From CADEED01 sp035701825 (lineage in GTDB: Bacteria > Pseudomonadota > Gammaproteobacteria > Steroidobacterales > Steroidobacteraceae), in NCBI GenBank assembly GCA_035701825.1, contig DASSRK010000198.1, forward strand, positions 22,267-86,266: a stretch of 64,000 bases of DNA, in the 5' to 3' direction. The position numbers and the translations under genes were made by a program. Positions within the stretch are counted from its first letter, which is position 1. Every line of letters begins with the position of its first letter. Below the pieces are notes generated by a model. The model saw only the letters and a list, made by a program, of their open reading frames with translations. It had not been told where the DNA came from and did not search any database. Positions 43,683 to 53,981 of the stretch are shown here, piece by piece.

Positions 43683-45123
43683 GTCGTACTGGGTCATCCC
43701 GGGAAGACTGCTCGCCGGCAAATATCCGGGCGGAAAGAATCTCAAGGAACTCGAACGGCGCCTCGGCGTGCTGCTCGATGCGGGCTTCGACGGCTTCCTC
43801 GACCTGACCGAAAGCGGTGAGCTGCCGGCCTACGACGGCTACCTGCCGCCCGACGTCGCCTATTGCCGCGCGCCCATCAAGGACCATGGCATTCCGCGCG
43901 ACGCCGCGCACATGGCCGGGATCCTCGCACAGCTCGACGCCATGCTCGGCGAGGGCCGCCGGGTGTATGTGCATTGCCGGGCGGGTATCGGGCGCACCGG
44001 CACGGTCGTGGCCTGCCATCTCGTCGAACAGGGCATGAGCGGCGCCGATGCGCTGGTGCGGCTCAACGAGTTCTGGCTGACCAGCGACCGTTCCGATACC
44101 TGGCCCTCGGTCCCGGAAACCGACGAGCAGCGCGAGTTCATCCTGCGCTACGTGGCGGACACCGACCCGACCCGCGCGCCGGAGGTCATGGACGCGGCAC
44201 GCACGCTGCGCGAGCGTTTCCAGGGCGCGTTGCTCGGGCTCGCCGTCGGTGACGCCCTCGCGGCCCATACCCAATTCCGCAAGCCCGGCACCTTCGCCGC
44301 GGTGGGCGACATGCTGGGCGGCGGTCCGTTCGATTTGCCGCGTGGTGCGTGGACCGACGACACCGCCATGGCCCTGCTGCTGGCGGAGAGCCTGCTGGAA
44401 CGCGGCTTCGACGCCAACGACCAGGTCCAGCGCTACGTGCGTTGGCAGCGCGAAGGCTATGGCAGCTCGACCGGGCAGTGCGTCGGCATTTCCGCGAGCG
44501 CGGCGCGGGCGCTGGCCACGGCCCTGTACAAGCGCCAGCCCTTCTCCGGCTCGCACGATCCCGCGCAGCTCGACAAGGACCCGCTGTCACGCGTGGCGCC
44601 GGTGGCCATGTACTTCTTCGCCGACCCGCCGTCCGCCGTGAGTGCGGCCGCGGAGGCCACCCGGGTCACGGCGCAGGCGCCCCTGGTTCTGGATTGCGTG
44701 CGCCTGCTGGCGGCGATGCTGCGCCAGGCGCTTGCCGGGCGGGACAAGGCCGCCGTCCTCAAGCCGCCGCGCGATTCCTGGGCCTCCGCGCACGTGCGGC
44801 CGGAGGCGCTGGCGATTTACGAGGGTTCCTATGTGCACCGCATGCCGCCGGACATCACCGGGGGAGGCCATGTGGTGCAAGCCTTGGAGGCGGCGCTCTG
44901 GGCCTTTTACCGCGGCGAGACCTTCCGGGAGGGCGCCCTGCTCGCTGCCAACCTCGGCCACGACTCGGACGTCGTGTCCGCCGTCTATGGGCAGCTGGCC
45001 GGCGCCTACCACGGCGTGAGCGCAATTCCGGGAATCTGGCGTAACAGCCTGATCAAGCACGAGGTGGTCATCGAGACCGCGGACCGGCTTCTCACCCACG
45101 CACTCGTGACGCTCAGCGACTGA
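43657..45123 (+). CDS. Dual-specificity phosphatase fused to ADP-ribosylglycohydrolase
   Basis: A 488-residue fusion. Residues 1-165 hold a protein-tyrosine/dual-specificity phosphatase with signature HCRAGIGRTG (Cys107, Arg113). Residues 185-488 hold a DraG/ARH fold with GALLGLAVGDALAAH, the metal motif WTDDTAM (232-238) and LGHDSDVVSAVYGQLAGA. The ARH part removes ADP-ribose from proteins or hydrolyses related compounds; the phosphatase part could act on phosphorylated protein, RNA 5' ends or ADP-ribose products. ATG 43657 has AAAGG 6 nt upstream, inside ttcA; TTG 43654 is an alternative. Both active sites look intact. Confidence 0.88.
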   Translation: MTTPKPLAESYWVIPGRLLAGKYPGGKNLKELERRLGVLLDAGFDGFLDLTESGELPAYDGYLPPDVAYCRAPIKDHGIPRDAAHMAGILAQLDAMLGEGRRVYVHCRAGIGRTGTVVACHLVEQGMSGADALVRLNEFWLTSDRSDTWPSVPETDEQREFILRYVADTDPTRAPEVMDAARTLRERFQGALLGLAVGDALAAHTQFRKPGTFAAVGDMLGGGPFDLPRGAWTDDTAMALLLAESLLERGFDANDQVQRYVRWQREGYGSSTGQCVGISASAARALATALYKRQPFSGSHDPAQLDKDPLSRVAPVAMYFFADPPSAVSAAAEATRVTAQAPLVLDCVRLLAAMLRQALAGRDKAAVLKPPRDSWASAHVRPEALAIYEGSYVHRMPPDITGGGHVVQALEAALWAFYRGETFREGALLAANLGHDSDVVSAVYGQLAGAYHGVSAIPGIWRNSLIKHEVVIETADRLLTHALVTLSD

Positions 45124-45214
45124 TTCCGCGCGGCCTCGGCCTCGCTTAAATTACGCAACCATGGCGTCCACGCGATCAACCCGCGTCCGGCGGGCCTCGC
45201 GCTCGTGGACACGA

Positions 45215-46207
45215 ATGAGCGACGAGCAACTGCTGGCGATGCGCTTCTGCGATCTGCGCCTGCATCTCGAGCGCACTCCGATCGCGAAACGCGTGCGGCG
45301 ACTGTACCGTGAGCTCGACAAGCGGCAGATCGGATTCCGCCCGCACGTGTGGCTCTCCGAAGAATGGTTTTCACCCGACGGCGTACCCGGCATCGCCGTG
45401 CCGTTCTTCCTCGCGCATCCGCGCCTCGAGCGGCTCGAGCGCCGCATGATGGGCCAGGTCGAAGGGGGCAGCTCGGAGAGCGCGATGCGCATCCTGCGTC
45501 ACGAAGCCGGCCATGCCATCGATACCGCGTATCGCCTGCGGCGTCGCCGCCGCTGGCGTGAAGTATTCGGTCCCGCGTCGCGTCCCTACCCGGACAGCTA
45601 CACCGCGCGTCCCGGCAGCCGCCGCTACGTGCAGCATCTCGGCGACTGGTATGCCCAGGCGCATCCCTGCGAGGACTTCGCCGAAACCTTCGCGGTGTGG
45701 CTGAAGCCCAATTCTTCGTGGCGCCGCGAATATGAAGCATGGCCGGCGTTCAAGAAGATCGAGTTCGTGGACCAGTTGCTGGGCGAGGTGCGCGGCACGC
45801 GCGCGCCGGTGCGCAACCGCGAGGTCATCGAGCCGCTGCGCGACAACACGCGCACGCTCGGCGAGCACTACCGCCGCAAGCTGGCGCGCTACAGCCGCTA
45901 CCGGCGCACCGTCACCGACCACCTGCTGGAGCGCGTATTCACGAGTTCGCGGCCGACGCCGCGCGCGCAGCGCGCCAGCACTTTCCTGCGTGCCAACACC
46001 CAGGCGCTGGTCGATTTCGCGCTGCGCGTGCGCGTCGCCGAACGTTACGGCATCGAACAGATCCTGCGCATCATGATCGATCGCGCCGAGAAACTCGGCC
46101 TGTCGCTGCGTGGCAGCCGGCGCCTCGCGTTGCGCCAGTCGCGTCGCATGCTGGTGCACATCACCCGGCTGTACGCGCAGGGTGAAAGTCCGCGCCTCTC
46201 CCTATGA
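45215..46207 (+). CDS. Putative zinc-binding metallopeptidase (HEXXH)
   Basis: A 330-residue protein without a signal peptide. The zinc motif HEAGH (96-100) and a downstream EDFAETF (153-159) give the two His and acidic ligand of gluzincin-type peptidases, as in the putative zinc-binding metallopeptidase family. The sequence is very rich in Arg. ATG 45215 is chosen because MSDEQLL looks like a natural start; ATG 45161 would add 18 basic residues. It ends 10 bp before an ATP-grasp ligase, suggesting a joint role in making or processing a peptide, which is inference. Confidence 0.78.
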   Translation: MSDEQLLAMRFCDLRLHLERTPIAKRVRRLYRELDKRQIGFRPHVWLSEEWFSPDGVPGIAVPFFLAHPRLERLERRMMGQVEGGSSESAMRILRHEAGHAIDTAYRLRRRRRWREVFGPASRPYPDSYTARPGSRRYVQHLGDWYAQAHPCEDFAETFAVWLKPNSSWRREYEAWPAFKKIEFVDQLLGEVRGTRAPVRNREVIEPLRDNTRTLGEHYRRKLARYSRYRRTVTDHLLERVFTSSRPTPRAQRASTFLRANTQALVDFALRVRVAERYGIEQILRIMIDRAEKLGLSLRGSRRLALRQSRRMLVHITRLYAQGESPRLSL

Positions 46208-46228
46208 AGCGACTTCGATGAAGCGACT
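46204..46228 (+). repeat. Duplicated start region ATGAAGCGACT
   Basis: ATGAAGCGACT occurs at 46204-46214 and 46218-46228. The first copy overlaps the peptidase stop and opens a five-codon frame (MKRLR, stop at 46219-46221) that overlaps the ATG of the ligase, which also starts MKRLR. It may help couple translation. Confidence 0.7.
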
Positions 46229-47252
46229 GCGCACGCTGGTCGTGATGCACACAACGCTGGTTCCTCCCGACAGTCTCGAAGGACACAGCGCAAAAGAAAT
46301 CGAAGAATGGCGCACCGAGTTCGACGTCGTCTCGACTCTCAAGAAGTCCGGCCACGAAGTGCGCTGCCTCGGGATCTCCGACAGCCTCGAGGAGCTGCGC
46401 AGCGTCATCACCGAGTGGAAGCCGGAGATCGTCTTCAACCTGCTCGAGGAGTTCGACGGCATCGTCACCTACGACCAGCACGTGGTCGCGTTCCTCGAGC
46501 TGCTGCGCCAGCCGTATACCGGCTGCAATCCACGCGGGCTGCTGCTGTCGCGTGACAAGCCGCTCAGCAAGCAGCTGCTGTCCTACCACCGCATCCCGTC
46601 GCCGCAATTCGCCGTGTTCCGGCGCGGTCCGAAGGTGCGCCTGCCGCGCAAGATCAAGTACCCGCTGTTCGTGAAGTCGACCACCGAGGATGCTTCGCTC
46701 GGCATCTCGCAGGCCTCGATCGTGACCGACAAGGCGCAGCTCAAGCAGCGCATCCAGTTCGTGCACGACCAGGTGCAGACCGACGCGCTGGTCGAGGAAT
46801 ACATCGAGGGCCGCGAGCTGTACGTCGGCGTGATGGGCAATGACCGGCTCACGCGCCTGCCGGTGTGGGAAATGAAGTTCGGCTCGCTGCCGGAGACCTC
46901 GGCCGGCATCGCCACGCGGCGCGTGAAGTGGGACAAGAAGTACCAGAAGAAACACGGCATCGACACCTACGAGGCCAAGGACCTGGCGCCGGCGGTGGTT
47001 GCAAGGCTGGACAAACTGTCGCGGCGCGTCTATCGCTGCCTCGGCCTGTCTGGATGCGCGCGCATCGACTACCGCATGAACGCCGACGGCCAGATCTACG
47101 TCATCGAGGCCAATCCCAATCCGAACCTCGCGGCCGACGAGGACTTCGCGCAGTCCGCCAGGGCGGCGGACCTCGCCTATCCGGAGTTACTGGAGAAATT
47201 ACTCGCGCTCGGTGCCGGCTATCAGGCAGAGTGGCGCGCCTATTACGGATGA
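46218..47252 (+). CDS. ATP-grasp ligase, D-alanine-D-alanine ligase-like
   Basis: A 344-residue ATP-grasp enzyme. Seen are the N-terminal fold (RTLVVMHTTLVPPDSLEGHS), NLLEEFDG, PYTGCNPRGLLLSRDKPLSK, the ATP-binding KYPLFVKSTTEDASLGIS, VEEYIEGRELYVGVMG and the metal-binding EANPNPNLA. ATP-grasp enzymes join a carboxylate to an amine through an acyl phosphate. It is not a standard Ddl: it lies outside any cell-wall cluster and has a divergent substrate region. Gene order with a metallopeptidase upstream and a lipoprotein 13 bp downstream suggests a peptide-modifying unit. Confidence 0.85.
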   Translation: MKRLRTLVVMHTTLVPPDSLEGHSAKEIEEWRTEFDVVSTLKKSGHEVRCLGISDSLEELRSVITEWKPEIVFNLLEEFDGIVTYDQHVVAFLELLRQPYTGCNPRGLLLSRDKPLSKQLLSYHRIPSPQFAVFRRGPKVRLPRKIKYPLFVKSTTEDASLGISQASIVTDKAQLKQRIQFVHDQVQTDALVEEYIEGRELYVGVMGNDRLTRLPVWEMKFGSLPETSAGIATRRVKWDKKYQKKHGIDTYEAKDLAPAVVARLDKLSRRVYRCLGLSGCARIDYRMNADGQIYVIEANPNPNLAADEDFAQSARAADLAYPELLEKLLALGAGYQAEWRAYYG

Positions 47253-47265
47253 GCCGCGAGGCAGG

Positions 47266-47757
47266 ATGAAGCGCATGCGCAGTTGGAACACGGCGACCAT
47301 GCTGGTGTTGATGGCGACGGGCCTCGTGGCATGCGTCGATCATCGCGAAGCCGTCAAGCGCGCCAACCTCAAGTTCATGCAGACCGCGAGCGGCGAGTAC
47401 ACCAACGAGGCCGGCGATCGGCTGATGCTGGTGCCGGTGTACGCGCGCATGATCGGGCTCGACACCATGTACGTGGAGCGCACCACGAAGAACGGCACCG
47501 CCGGGCGGTTGCTGGTGCTCGAGCCGACCGGCCACGGCAACGACATCGCGCAGATTGCCTATGTCTTCACCCAGCCGGACCGGTGGCGCAACCTCGTCGA
47601 GCAGCCGGAATTGCTGTCGGCGCTGCAACCCAACGACGTGCGCGCCGCGGGCTCCTGCGACATCCAGCTTGCCAAGGATCACAACTCGCTGTCGTACTCC
47701 TGCGGCGGCAGTGCACCACAGAAGTACAACCGCGTGGAGCACAAGGTGCCGGAGTAG
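47266..47757 (+). CDS. Lipoprotein, possibly CpcT/CpeT-like
   Basis: A 163-residue protein with a signal peptide and lipobox (GLVAC, about residue 23). The mature part (SGEYTNEAGD, LDTMYVERTT, YVFTQPDRW, AAGSCDIQL, SLSYSCGG) resembles the CpcT/CpeT fold of phycobilin lyases, whose non-photosynthetic homologues have unknown roles. This similarity is by eye and moderate. ATG 47266 has GAGG just upstream, 13 bp after the ATP-grasp stop, so it is likely in the same operon and ends up in the membrane. Confidence 0.65.
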   Translation: MKRMRSWNTATMLVLMATGLVACVDHREAVKRANLKFMQTASGEYTNEAGDRLMLVPVYARMIGLDTMYVERTTKNGTAGRLLVLEPTGHGNDIAQIAYVFTQPDRWRNLVEQPELLSALQPNDVRAAGSCDIQLAKDHNSLSYSCGGSAPQKYNRVEHKVPE

Positions 47758-47772
47758 GCGCTCCGGCCGCGC

Positions 47773-49848
<2,076 letters not shown>

Positions 49849-49876
49849 CTTGATGCTCCGTTTGCGCGGCGCGCTG

Positions 49877-50533
49877 TCAGGCGCGCCCGATTTCCGAATG
49901 TTCTATGGTCCAGGGCTCGGCTTCGGCGCCCGCCAGCCAGGCGCGCATGTGCGCATCGGCCAGGACGTTGGCGACGTACGCCGACGACATCTCGTCCAGC
50001 CGCGCGCCGTAGGTGCGGAAGCGCAGCACCACCGGCGCATACATGGCATCGGCCACGCTGAACTCGCCGAACAGCCACGGGCCGCGCGCGCCGAAGCGCC
50101 GCCGGCATTCCGTCCAGAGTTCCTGGATGCGCGCGATCTCGGCCTCGCGCGCCGCGTCGGGCGCGGTGCGTCGTCCGAGCGCGCGCGCATTCATTGGCCA
50201 TTGTGTGCGCAGCGTGGCGAACCCGGAGTGCATTTCGGCGCACGCCGAGCGCGCCACGGCGCGTGCGGCGCGGTCCACGGGCCAGCCGCGTCCGGCGAGC
50301 TCGCAGGCGTATTCGCAGATCGCCAGCGAGTCCCAGATGGCGAGGTCGCCGTGGCGCAGGAGCGGGACGCGGCGCGTCGGGCTGAGCGCCGCGATGTCGC
50401 GCGCGAAGTCGGGCGTGTCGAGCGGGATCACGCGCTCGGCGAAATCGAGCCCCAGGTGTTTCATCAGGAACCATGGGCGCAGCGACCACGACGAGTAGTT
50501 CTTGTTCCCGGTGACCAACAGCAGCTCGCGCAC
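49877..50533 (-). CDS. Glutathione S-transferase
   Basis: A 218-residue GST with an N-terminal thioredoxin-like domain (ELLLVTGNKNYSSWSLRPW, RRVPLLRHGDLAIWDSLAICEY) and a C-terminal helical domain (GPWLFGEFSVADAMYAPVV). The SSWS segment gives the likely catalytic Ser. Substrate is unknown. The GTG at 50533 has GGGGGA upstream. It diverges from the HAD gene with only 24 bp between start codons. Confidence 0.9.
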   Translation of the reverse strand: MRELLLVTGNKNYSSWSLRPWFLMKHLGLDFAERVIPLDTPDFARDIAALSPTRRVPLLRHGDLAIWDSLAICEYACELAGRGWPVDRAARAVARSACAEMHSGFATLRTQWPMNARALGRRTAPDAAREAEIARIQELWTECRRRFGARGPWLFGEFSVADAMYAPVVLRFRTYGARLDEMSSAYVANVLADAHMRAWLAGAEAEPWTIEHSEIGRA

Positions 50534-50557
50534 GCATCCCCCGTTAAACTGTGCGCC

Positions 50558-51247
50558 GTGAGTGACGGCGCCATTCGCGCGATCTGCTTCGACCTCGACA
50601 ACACGCTCTGGGACATCGAGCCGGTGCTGGCGCGCGCGGAGCGCATTCTCGCCGATTGGCTCGAAGCACGATACCCGCGGATCCCCCGGCGCTTCACGCC
50701 GGACGCCGTGGCCGAGGTCCGCGCGCAACTGCTGCGCGAGCAACCTCACCAGGCCCATGACCTCACGTTCCTGCGTCGCGAAACCCTGTCGCGGCTCGCC
50801 GCCGCCGTGGGCTACGAGCGCGAGGTAGGAAACGAGGCGTTCGCCACCTGGCACACGGCGCGCAACCAGTGCGTGCCGTTCGCGGACGTACTGCCGGCGC
50901 TGGACAGGCTGCGCGCCCGCTATCGCCTCGCGACCCTCAGCAACGGCAATGCCGATCTCGCGCGCATCGGCATCGCGCACCGGTTCGAAGTGAGCCTGCA
51001 CGCGGCGCGGCTCGGCTGCGCCAAGCCCGACCCGCGCGCCTACAAGGCGCTGGCGGATGCGCTGACGCTGCGGCCCGCGGAAATCCTGTTCGTAGGCGAC
51101 GAACCGCAGGCCGACGTCGTCGGTCCGCGCGCCGCCGGCATGAAAACCGTATGGGTGAACAGGGCGGGACACGACTGGCCGCTCGAACTCGCGCCCGCCG
51201 ATCATGTGGTCGCGAGCCTGCACGAGCTGGTGGCGTTGCTGCCGTAG
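50558..51247 (+). CDS. HAD-superfamily hydrolase
   Basis: A 229-residue phosphatase-type HAD protein. Motif I is CFDLDNTLWD (nucleophile Asp12, Asp14), motif II is ATLSNGNAD, and motifs III/IV are GCAKPDPRAY and ILFVGDEPQADVVG. A small helical cap lies between motifs I and II. Similar proteins act on nucleotides or small sugar phosphates. GTG 50558 begins the family homology; no clear ribosome site is present and the promoter must lie within the divergent GST gene. Confidence 0.88.
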   Translation: MSDGAIRAICFDLDNTLWDIEPVLARAERILADWLEARYPRIPRRFTPDAVAEVRAQLLREQPHQAHDLTFLRRETLSRLAAAVGYEREVGNEAFATWHTARNQCVPFADVLPALDRLRARYRLATLSNGNADLARIGIAHRFEVSLHAARLGCAKPDPRAYKALADALTLRPAEILFVGDEPQADVVGPRAAGMKTVWVNRAGHDWPLELAPADHVVASLHELVALLP

Positions 51248-51426
51248 TGTGAACCGTGTCGCCGTCAGCACTGTGCGGTGGCGGCTGCCAGCCGTGCGCC
51301 GTGGGCGGAACGGGCCGCGTGATGAAAACGGCTGCTGCGTCACGGAACGCATGCGCCCGGCGGCGCTCAATGGTTACGTAAGGATTGCCGATAAGTTCGA
51401 GTGAGGTCAGTCGATCGGAGTGAACG

Positions 51427-52038
51427 ATGACGATCCAGCCGGTTGCGAGCCTGAAGGAATTCTTTCGCGACGCGTTGCACGACGCGCTCACCCACCAGCA
51501 CGTGGCGGTCGAAGACCAGACCGAACACTACGTGGTCAACCTGCTGACCCTGTTCTCCGATGCCGACGCCCTGTTCGAGCGCGACGGCAACGAGCCTCGC
51601 GCCAGGCTCAAGCCGCTGGCGGTGATGCTCGGCGAAGCGCTCGAGGCGCCGACCCACGAGGCGCGTTTCCGCGGATTGCAGCGCCTCGGCGATGTGTCGC
51701 TGTTCATCGCCGGATTCTTCTCCGCCGGCTTCGCCCGCAAGCTGGTCGACATCGACTACCACATCGCCATGGGTGGCCGCGCCTATGGCACGCTCGCGGA
51801 TGCCGGGCCGTCGCGCGCGCAGGTGCTGCGCCGGGTATTCGCCGAGCTGGCCGCGAAGTTCACGCCGATGGTCGACGCGCTCAACGAGATCAGCGAGACC
51901 TCCTACCAGCACTCCGACCGCGATCGCCTGCGGCTGTACGAGCTGTGGCTGAAGACCGGCAGCGAGCGCTCGCGCGGCCTGTTGCGCAAGCTCGGCATCG
52001 AGCCCGCGCCCGCGGCGCGCAGCCCGTGCGCGCACTGA
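51427..52038 (+). CDS. Conserved hypothetical protein
   Basis: A 203-residue cytoplasmic protein, mostly helical, with no signal peptide or recognised domain. Notable segments are LFIAGFFSAGFARKLVDIDY and ELWLKTGSERSRGLLRKLGI. GGAGTGA precedes ATG 51427 at good spacing. It ends 22 bp before another unknown gene on the same strand, and the two probably form an operon. I do not recognise the family. Confidence 0.78.
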   Translation: MTIQPVASLKEFFRDALHDALTHQHVAVEDQTEHYVVNLLTLFSDADALFERDGNEPRARLKPLAVMLGEALEAPTHEARFRGLQRLGDVSLFIAGFFSAGFARKLVDIDYHIAMGGRAYGTLADAGPSRAQVLRRVFAELAAKFTPMVDALNEISETSYQHSDRDRLRLYELWLKTGSERSRGLLRKLGIEPAPAARSPCAH

Positions 52039-52060
52039 GGCACGCGGCGGGCGTCGCCCC

Positions 52061-52717
52061 ATGAGCGCCGCGACACTGGCATCGCTGCAAGGCGCGCTCG
52101 CGCAGATCTACGACCTGCCCGCGACCCCCGACGTGCTGCAATTCCTGCTCACCGACCGCGCGCGCCTGGCCGGGTTCGCCGGGGCGCGCGCCAGCGACGA
52201 ACAGCTGATCGTGGCGGAACACGAGGACACGTTGTCGCTCGGGTTGTACATCGATGCGCGGGTGCTCGAGCGGCTCGCGCGGCGCGATCCCTTCGACGCG
52301 CTCACACAGCACAACCTCGCGGACTACCTCACGGTGGCCGAGGGCGTGAGCCACTTCGTCTACGTGGCGTGGAGCGCCGCGTTCGACCGGCCGGTCACCC
52401 TGCTCGAGCTCGAGTTGCAGGCCGAGGTCGACAAGTACGTGCTGTGCGCGTGGCTGCTGCGCGAGCAGGGGGCGGGCAGGTTTCCGCGCGAGCTGCATCG
52501 GGCGTTGTTCGAACGCGTGCGCATCGACCCGGCGGCCGCGGATCGCGCCGGCCTGTACCAGACGGCCTCGTGGTATGCGCAGCGCTTCTGCCGTCGCGTC
52601 GCCCGCGGGCTGGCGCGCGGCTCGCGCACGGCAATGCACGAGCTGCTCGCGGAACTGCGGCGTTTCTACCGGTTGAGCAATGCGCGCAAGCTGCACCACA
52701 TAGAAAGGTGCGCCTAG
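52061..52717 (+). CDS. Conserved hypothetical protein
   Basis: A 218-residue cytoplasmic protein, helical, with acidic patches (VAEHEDTLSLGLYIDARVLE, LLELELQAEVDKYVLC) and a basic C-terminus (RRFYRLSNARKLHHIER). No catalytic motif or known domain is seen. It lies 22 bp after the preceding unknown gene, and the two may act together. Confidence 0.75.
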   Translation: MSAATLASLQGALAQIYDLPATPDVLQFLLTDRARLAGFAGARASDEQLIVAEHEDTLSLGLYIDARVLERLARRDPFDALTQHNLADYLTVAEGVSHFVYVAWSAAFDRPVTLLELELQAEVDKYVLCAWLLREQGAGRFPRELHRALFERVRIDPAAADRAGLYQTASWYAQRFCRRVARGLARGSRTAMHELLAELRRFYRLSNARKLHHIERCA

Positions 52718-52726
52718 CGCCGGCGT

Positions 52727-53098
52727 CTACTCGGCGCCGCCTTCGTCGTCGCCGGATTGCTTGCGGGCGTCGAGCTCGCGCTTCAGCTTGATCCACTCGC
52801 CGAGCTTGCGAAGGTCGCGTTTCACGGGACCTTTCTTGGGCGCGGGAATGTGCGCGGCACCGACCCGCGCGTACGGATCGAAACCGTTGGCGCGGGTACG
52901 CTCCACCGAGAGCTTGGCGGTGTCGCCCCGCGAGGGCGAGGGCTCGACGGCCAGCGGCGCGCGTTCGAGCGGGACCCCGGCCCGGCCGGCATCGATCCAC
53001 TCGACCCGCGCATTACCCCTTTCATCGTGCACGATCTGAGACGCACGGCGCCGATTGGCGGCCTGCGGCGGCTTGCCTTTTGTATTTTCGTCACTCAC
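52727..53098 (-). CDS. Hypothetical hydrophilic protein
   Basis: A 123-residue, highly charged, probably disordered protein (GKPPQAANRRRASQIVHDER, PVKRDLRKLGEWIKLKRELD near the C-terminus). No domain is recognised. GTG 53098 is used; GTG 53143 would add 15 residues; neither has a clear ribosome site. Its codon bias fits the neighbours and no overlapping gene competes, so it is probably real. Confidence 0.6.
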   Translation of the reverse strand: MSDENTKGKPPQAANRRRASQIVHDERGNARVEWIDAGRAGVPLERAPLAVEPSPSRGDTAKLSVERTRANGFDPYARVGAAHIPAPKKGPVKRDLRKLGEWIKLKRELDARKQSGDDEGGAE

Positions 53099-53182
53099 GC
53101 CCGAAGTATGACCGAGGCGTGCGTCCGGGGTTTTGACATACACACCATTCCGGCAACCCCGAATCGCGGCTTGTGAGCCGCT

Positions 53183-53707
53183 TCACGCAATTTTTAAAAG
53201 TGCCGCCCCTCGCAATATGCCGATGATGGTCTTGGCATCGGTGAGCTCGCCATTGCGGGCGCGCTCCACGGCGGTCTCCAGCGGCCACCACTCGACCTGG
53301 AAAACCTCGTCGGCCTCCGGGGCCGCGGCGGCGGGGACCAGCCCCGTGGCGAGGTACAGGTGGATGATCTCGGTGAACACGCCGGGCGAGCTGAAGTAGG
53401 CACCCAGGGACTGCCAGTGGCTGGCGCTGACCGCCGCTTCCTCGACCAGCTCGCGTCGCGCGGTGCTCTCCGGGGGCTCGTCGGGCTCGAGCTTTCCCGC
53501 CGGCAGCTCGTGGATGTATCCGCCGGCCGCGTGCCGGTACTGGCGCAGCAGGCATACGCGTTGCTGCGCGTCGACGGCGAGCACCGCGGCGCCGCCGGGA
53601 TGCCGCACGATCTCGAGCGGGATCCTCATGCCATTCGGCAGCTCGACGGTGTCGACGCTGACCTTGATGACGCGGCCTTCGTAGATGATTTTTCTTTCGA
53701 TCGACAT
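53183..53707 (-). CDS. NUDIX hydrolase, ADP-ribose pyrophosphatase-like
   Basis: A 174-residue NUDIX enzyme. The box reads GKLEPDEPPESTARRELVEE, with the usual G of the EExG position replaced by Ala (EEAAV). HELPAGKLEPDE and YFSSPGVFTEIIHLY are typical of ADP-ribose or sugar-nucleotide pyrophosphatases (NudF type). It would split ADP-ribose into AMP and ribose 5-phosphate. ATG 53707 begins the family homology. Confidence 0.88.
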   Translation of the reverse strand: MSIERKIIYEGRVIKVSVDTVELPNGMRIPLEIVRHPGGAAVLAVDAQQRVCLLRQYRHAAGGYIHELPAGKLEPDEPPESTARRELVEEAAVSASHWQSLGAYFSSPGVFTEIIHLYLATGLVPAAAAPEADEVFQVEWWPLETAVERARNGELTDAKTIIGILRGAALLKIA

Positions 53708-53981
53708 GGCGCGAGTGTACCTGCACGCGCCGCGGAGTTCGGAAAGTAGTAAGAGGCTGGCGCGCGGCGCGGAGGCGCTGCGCGCCTGAAAAAACGCGGA
53801 TCGCGCTTGTCCGGCCGAAGCGCGCGCGCCCATAATCCCGGCTCCCGGCGCGGCCACCGTGCCGCACCCCAGGTGGACATCAAAAAGGCGTCACATTTCG
53901 CGGCGCCCGCGCGTGACGGACGTCACGCCTCCCGGGTGAGTCGGGCCGGAAACGAGGCTGCTTTCGTATATTGTTGGATCG

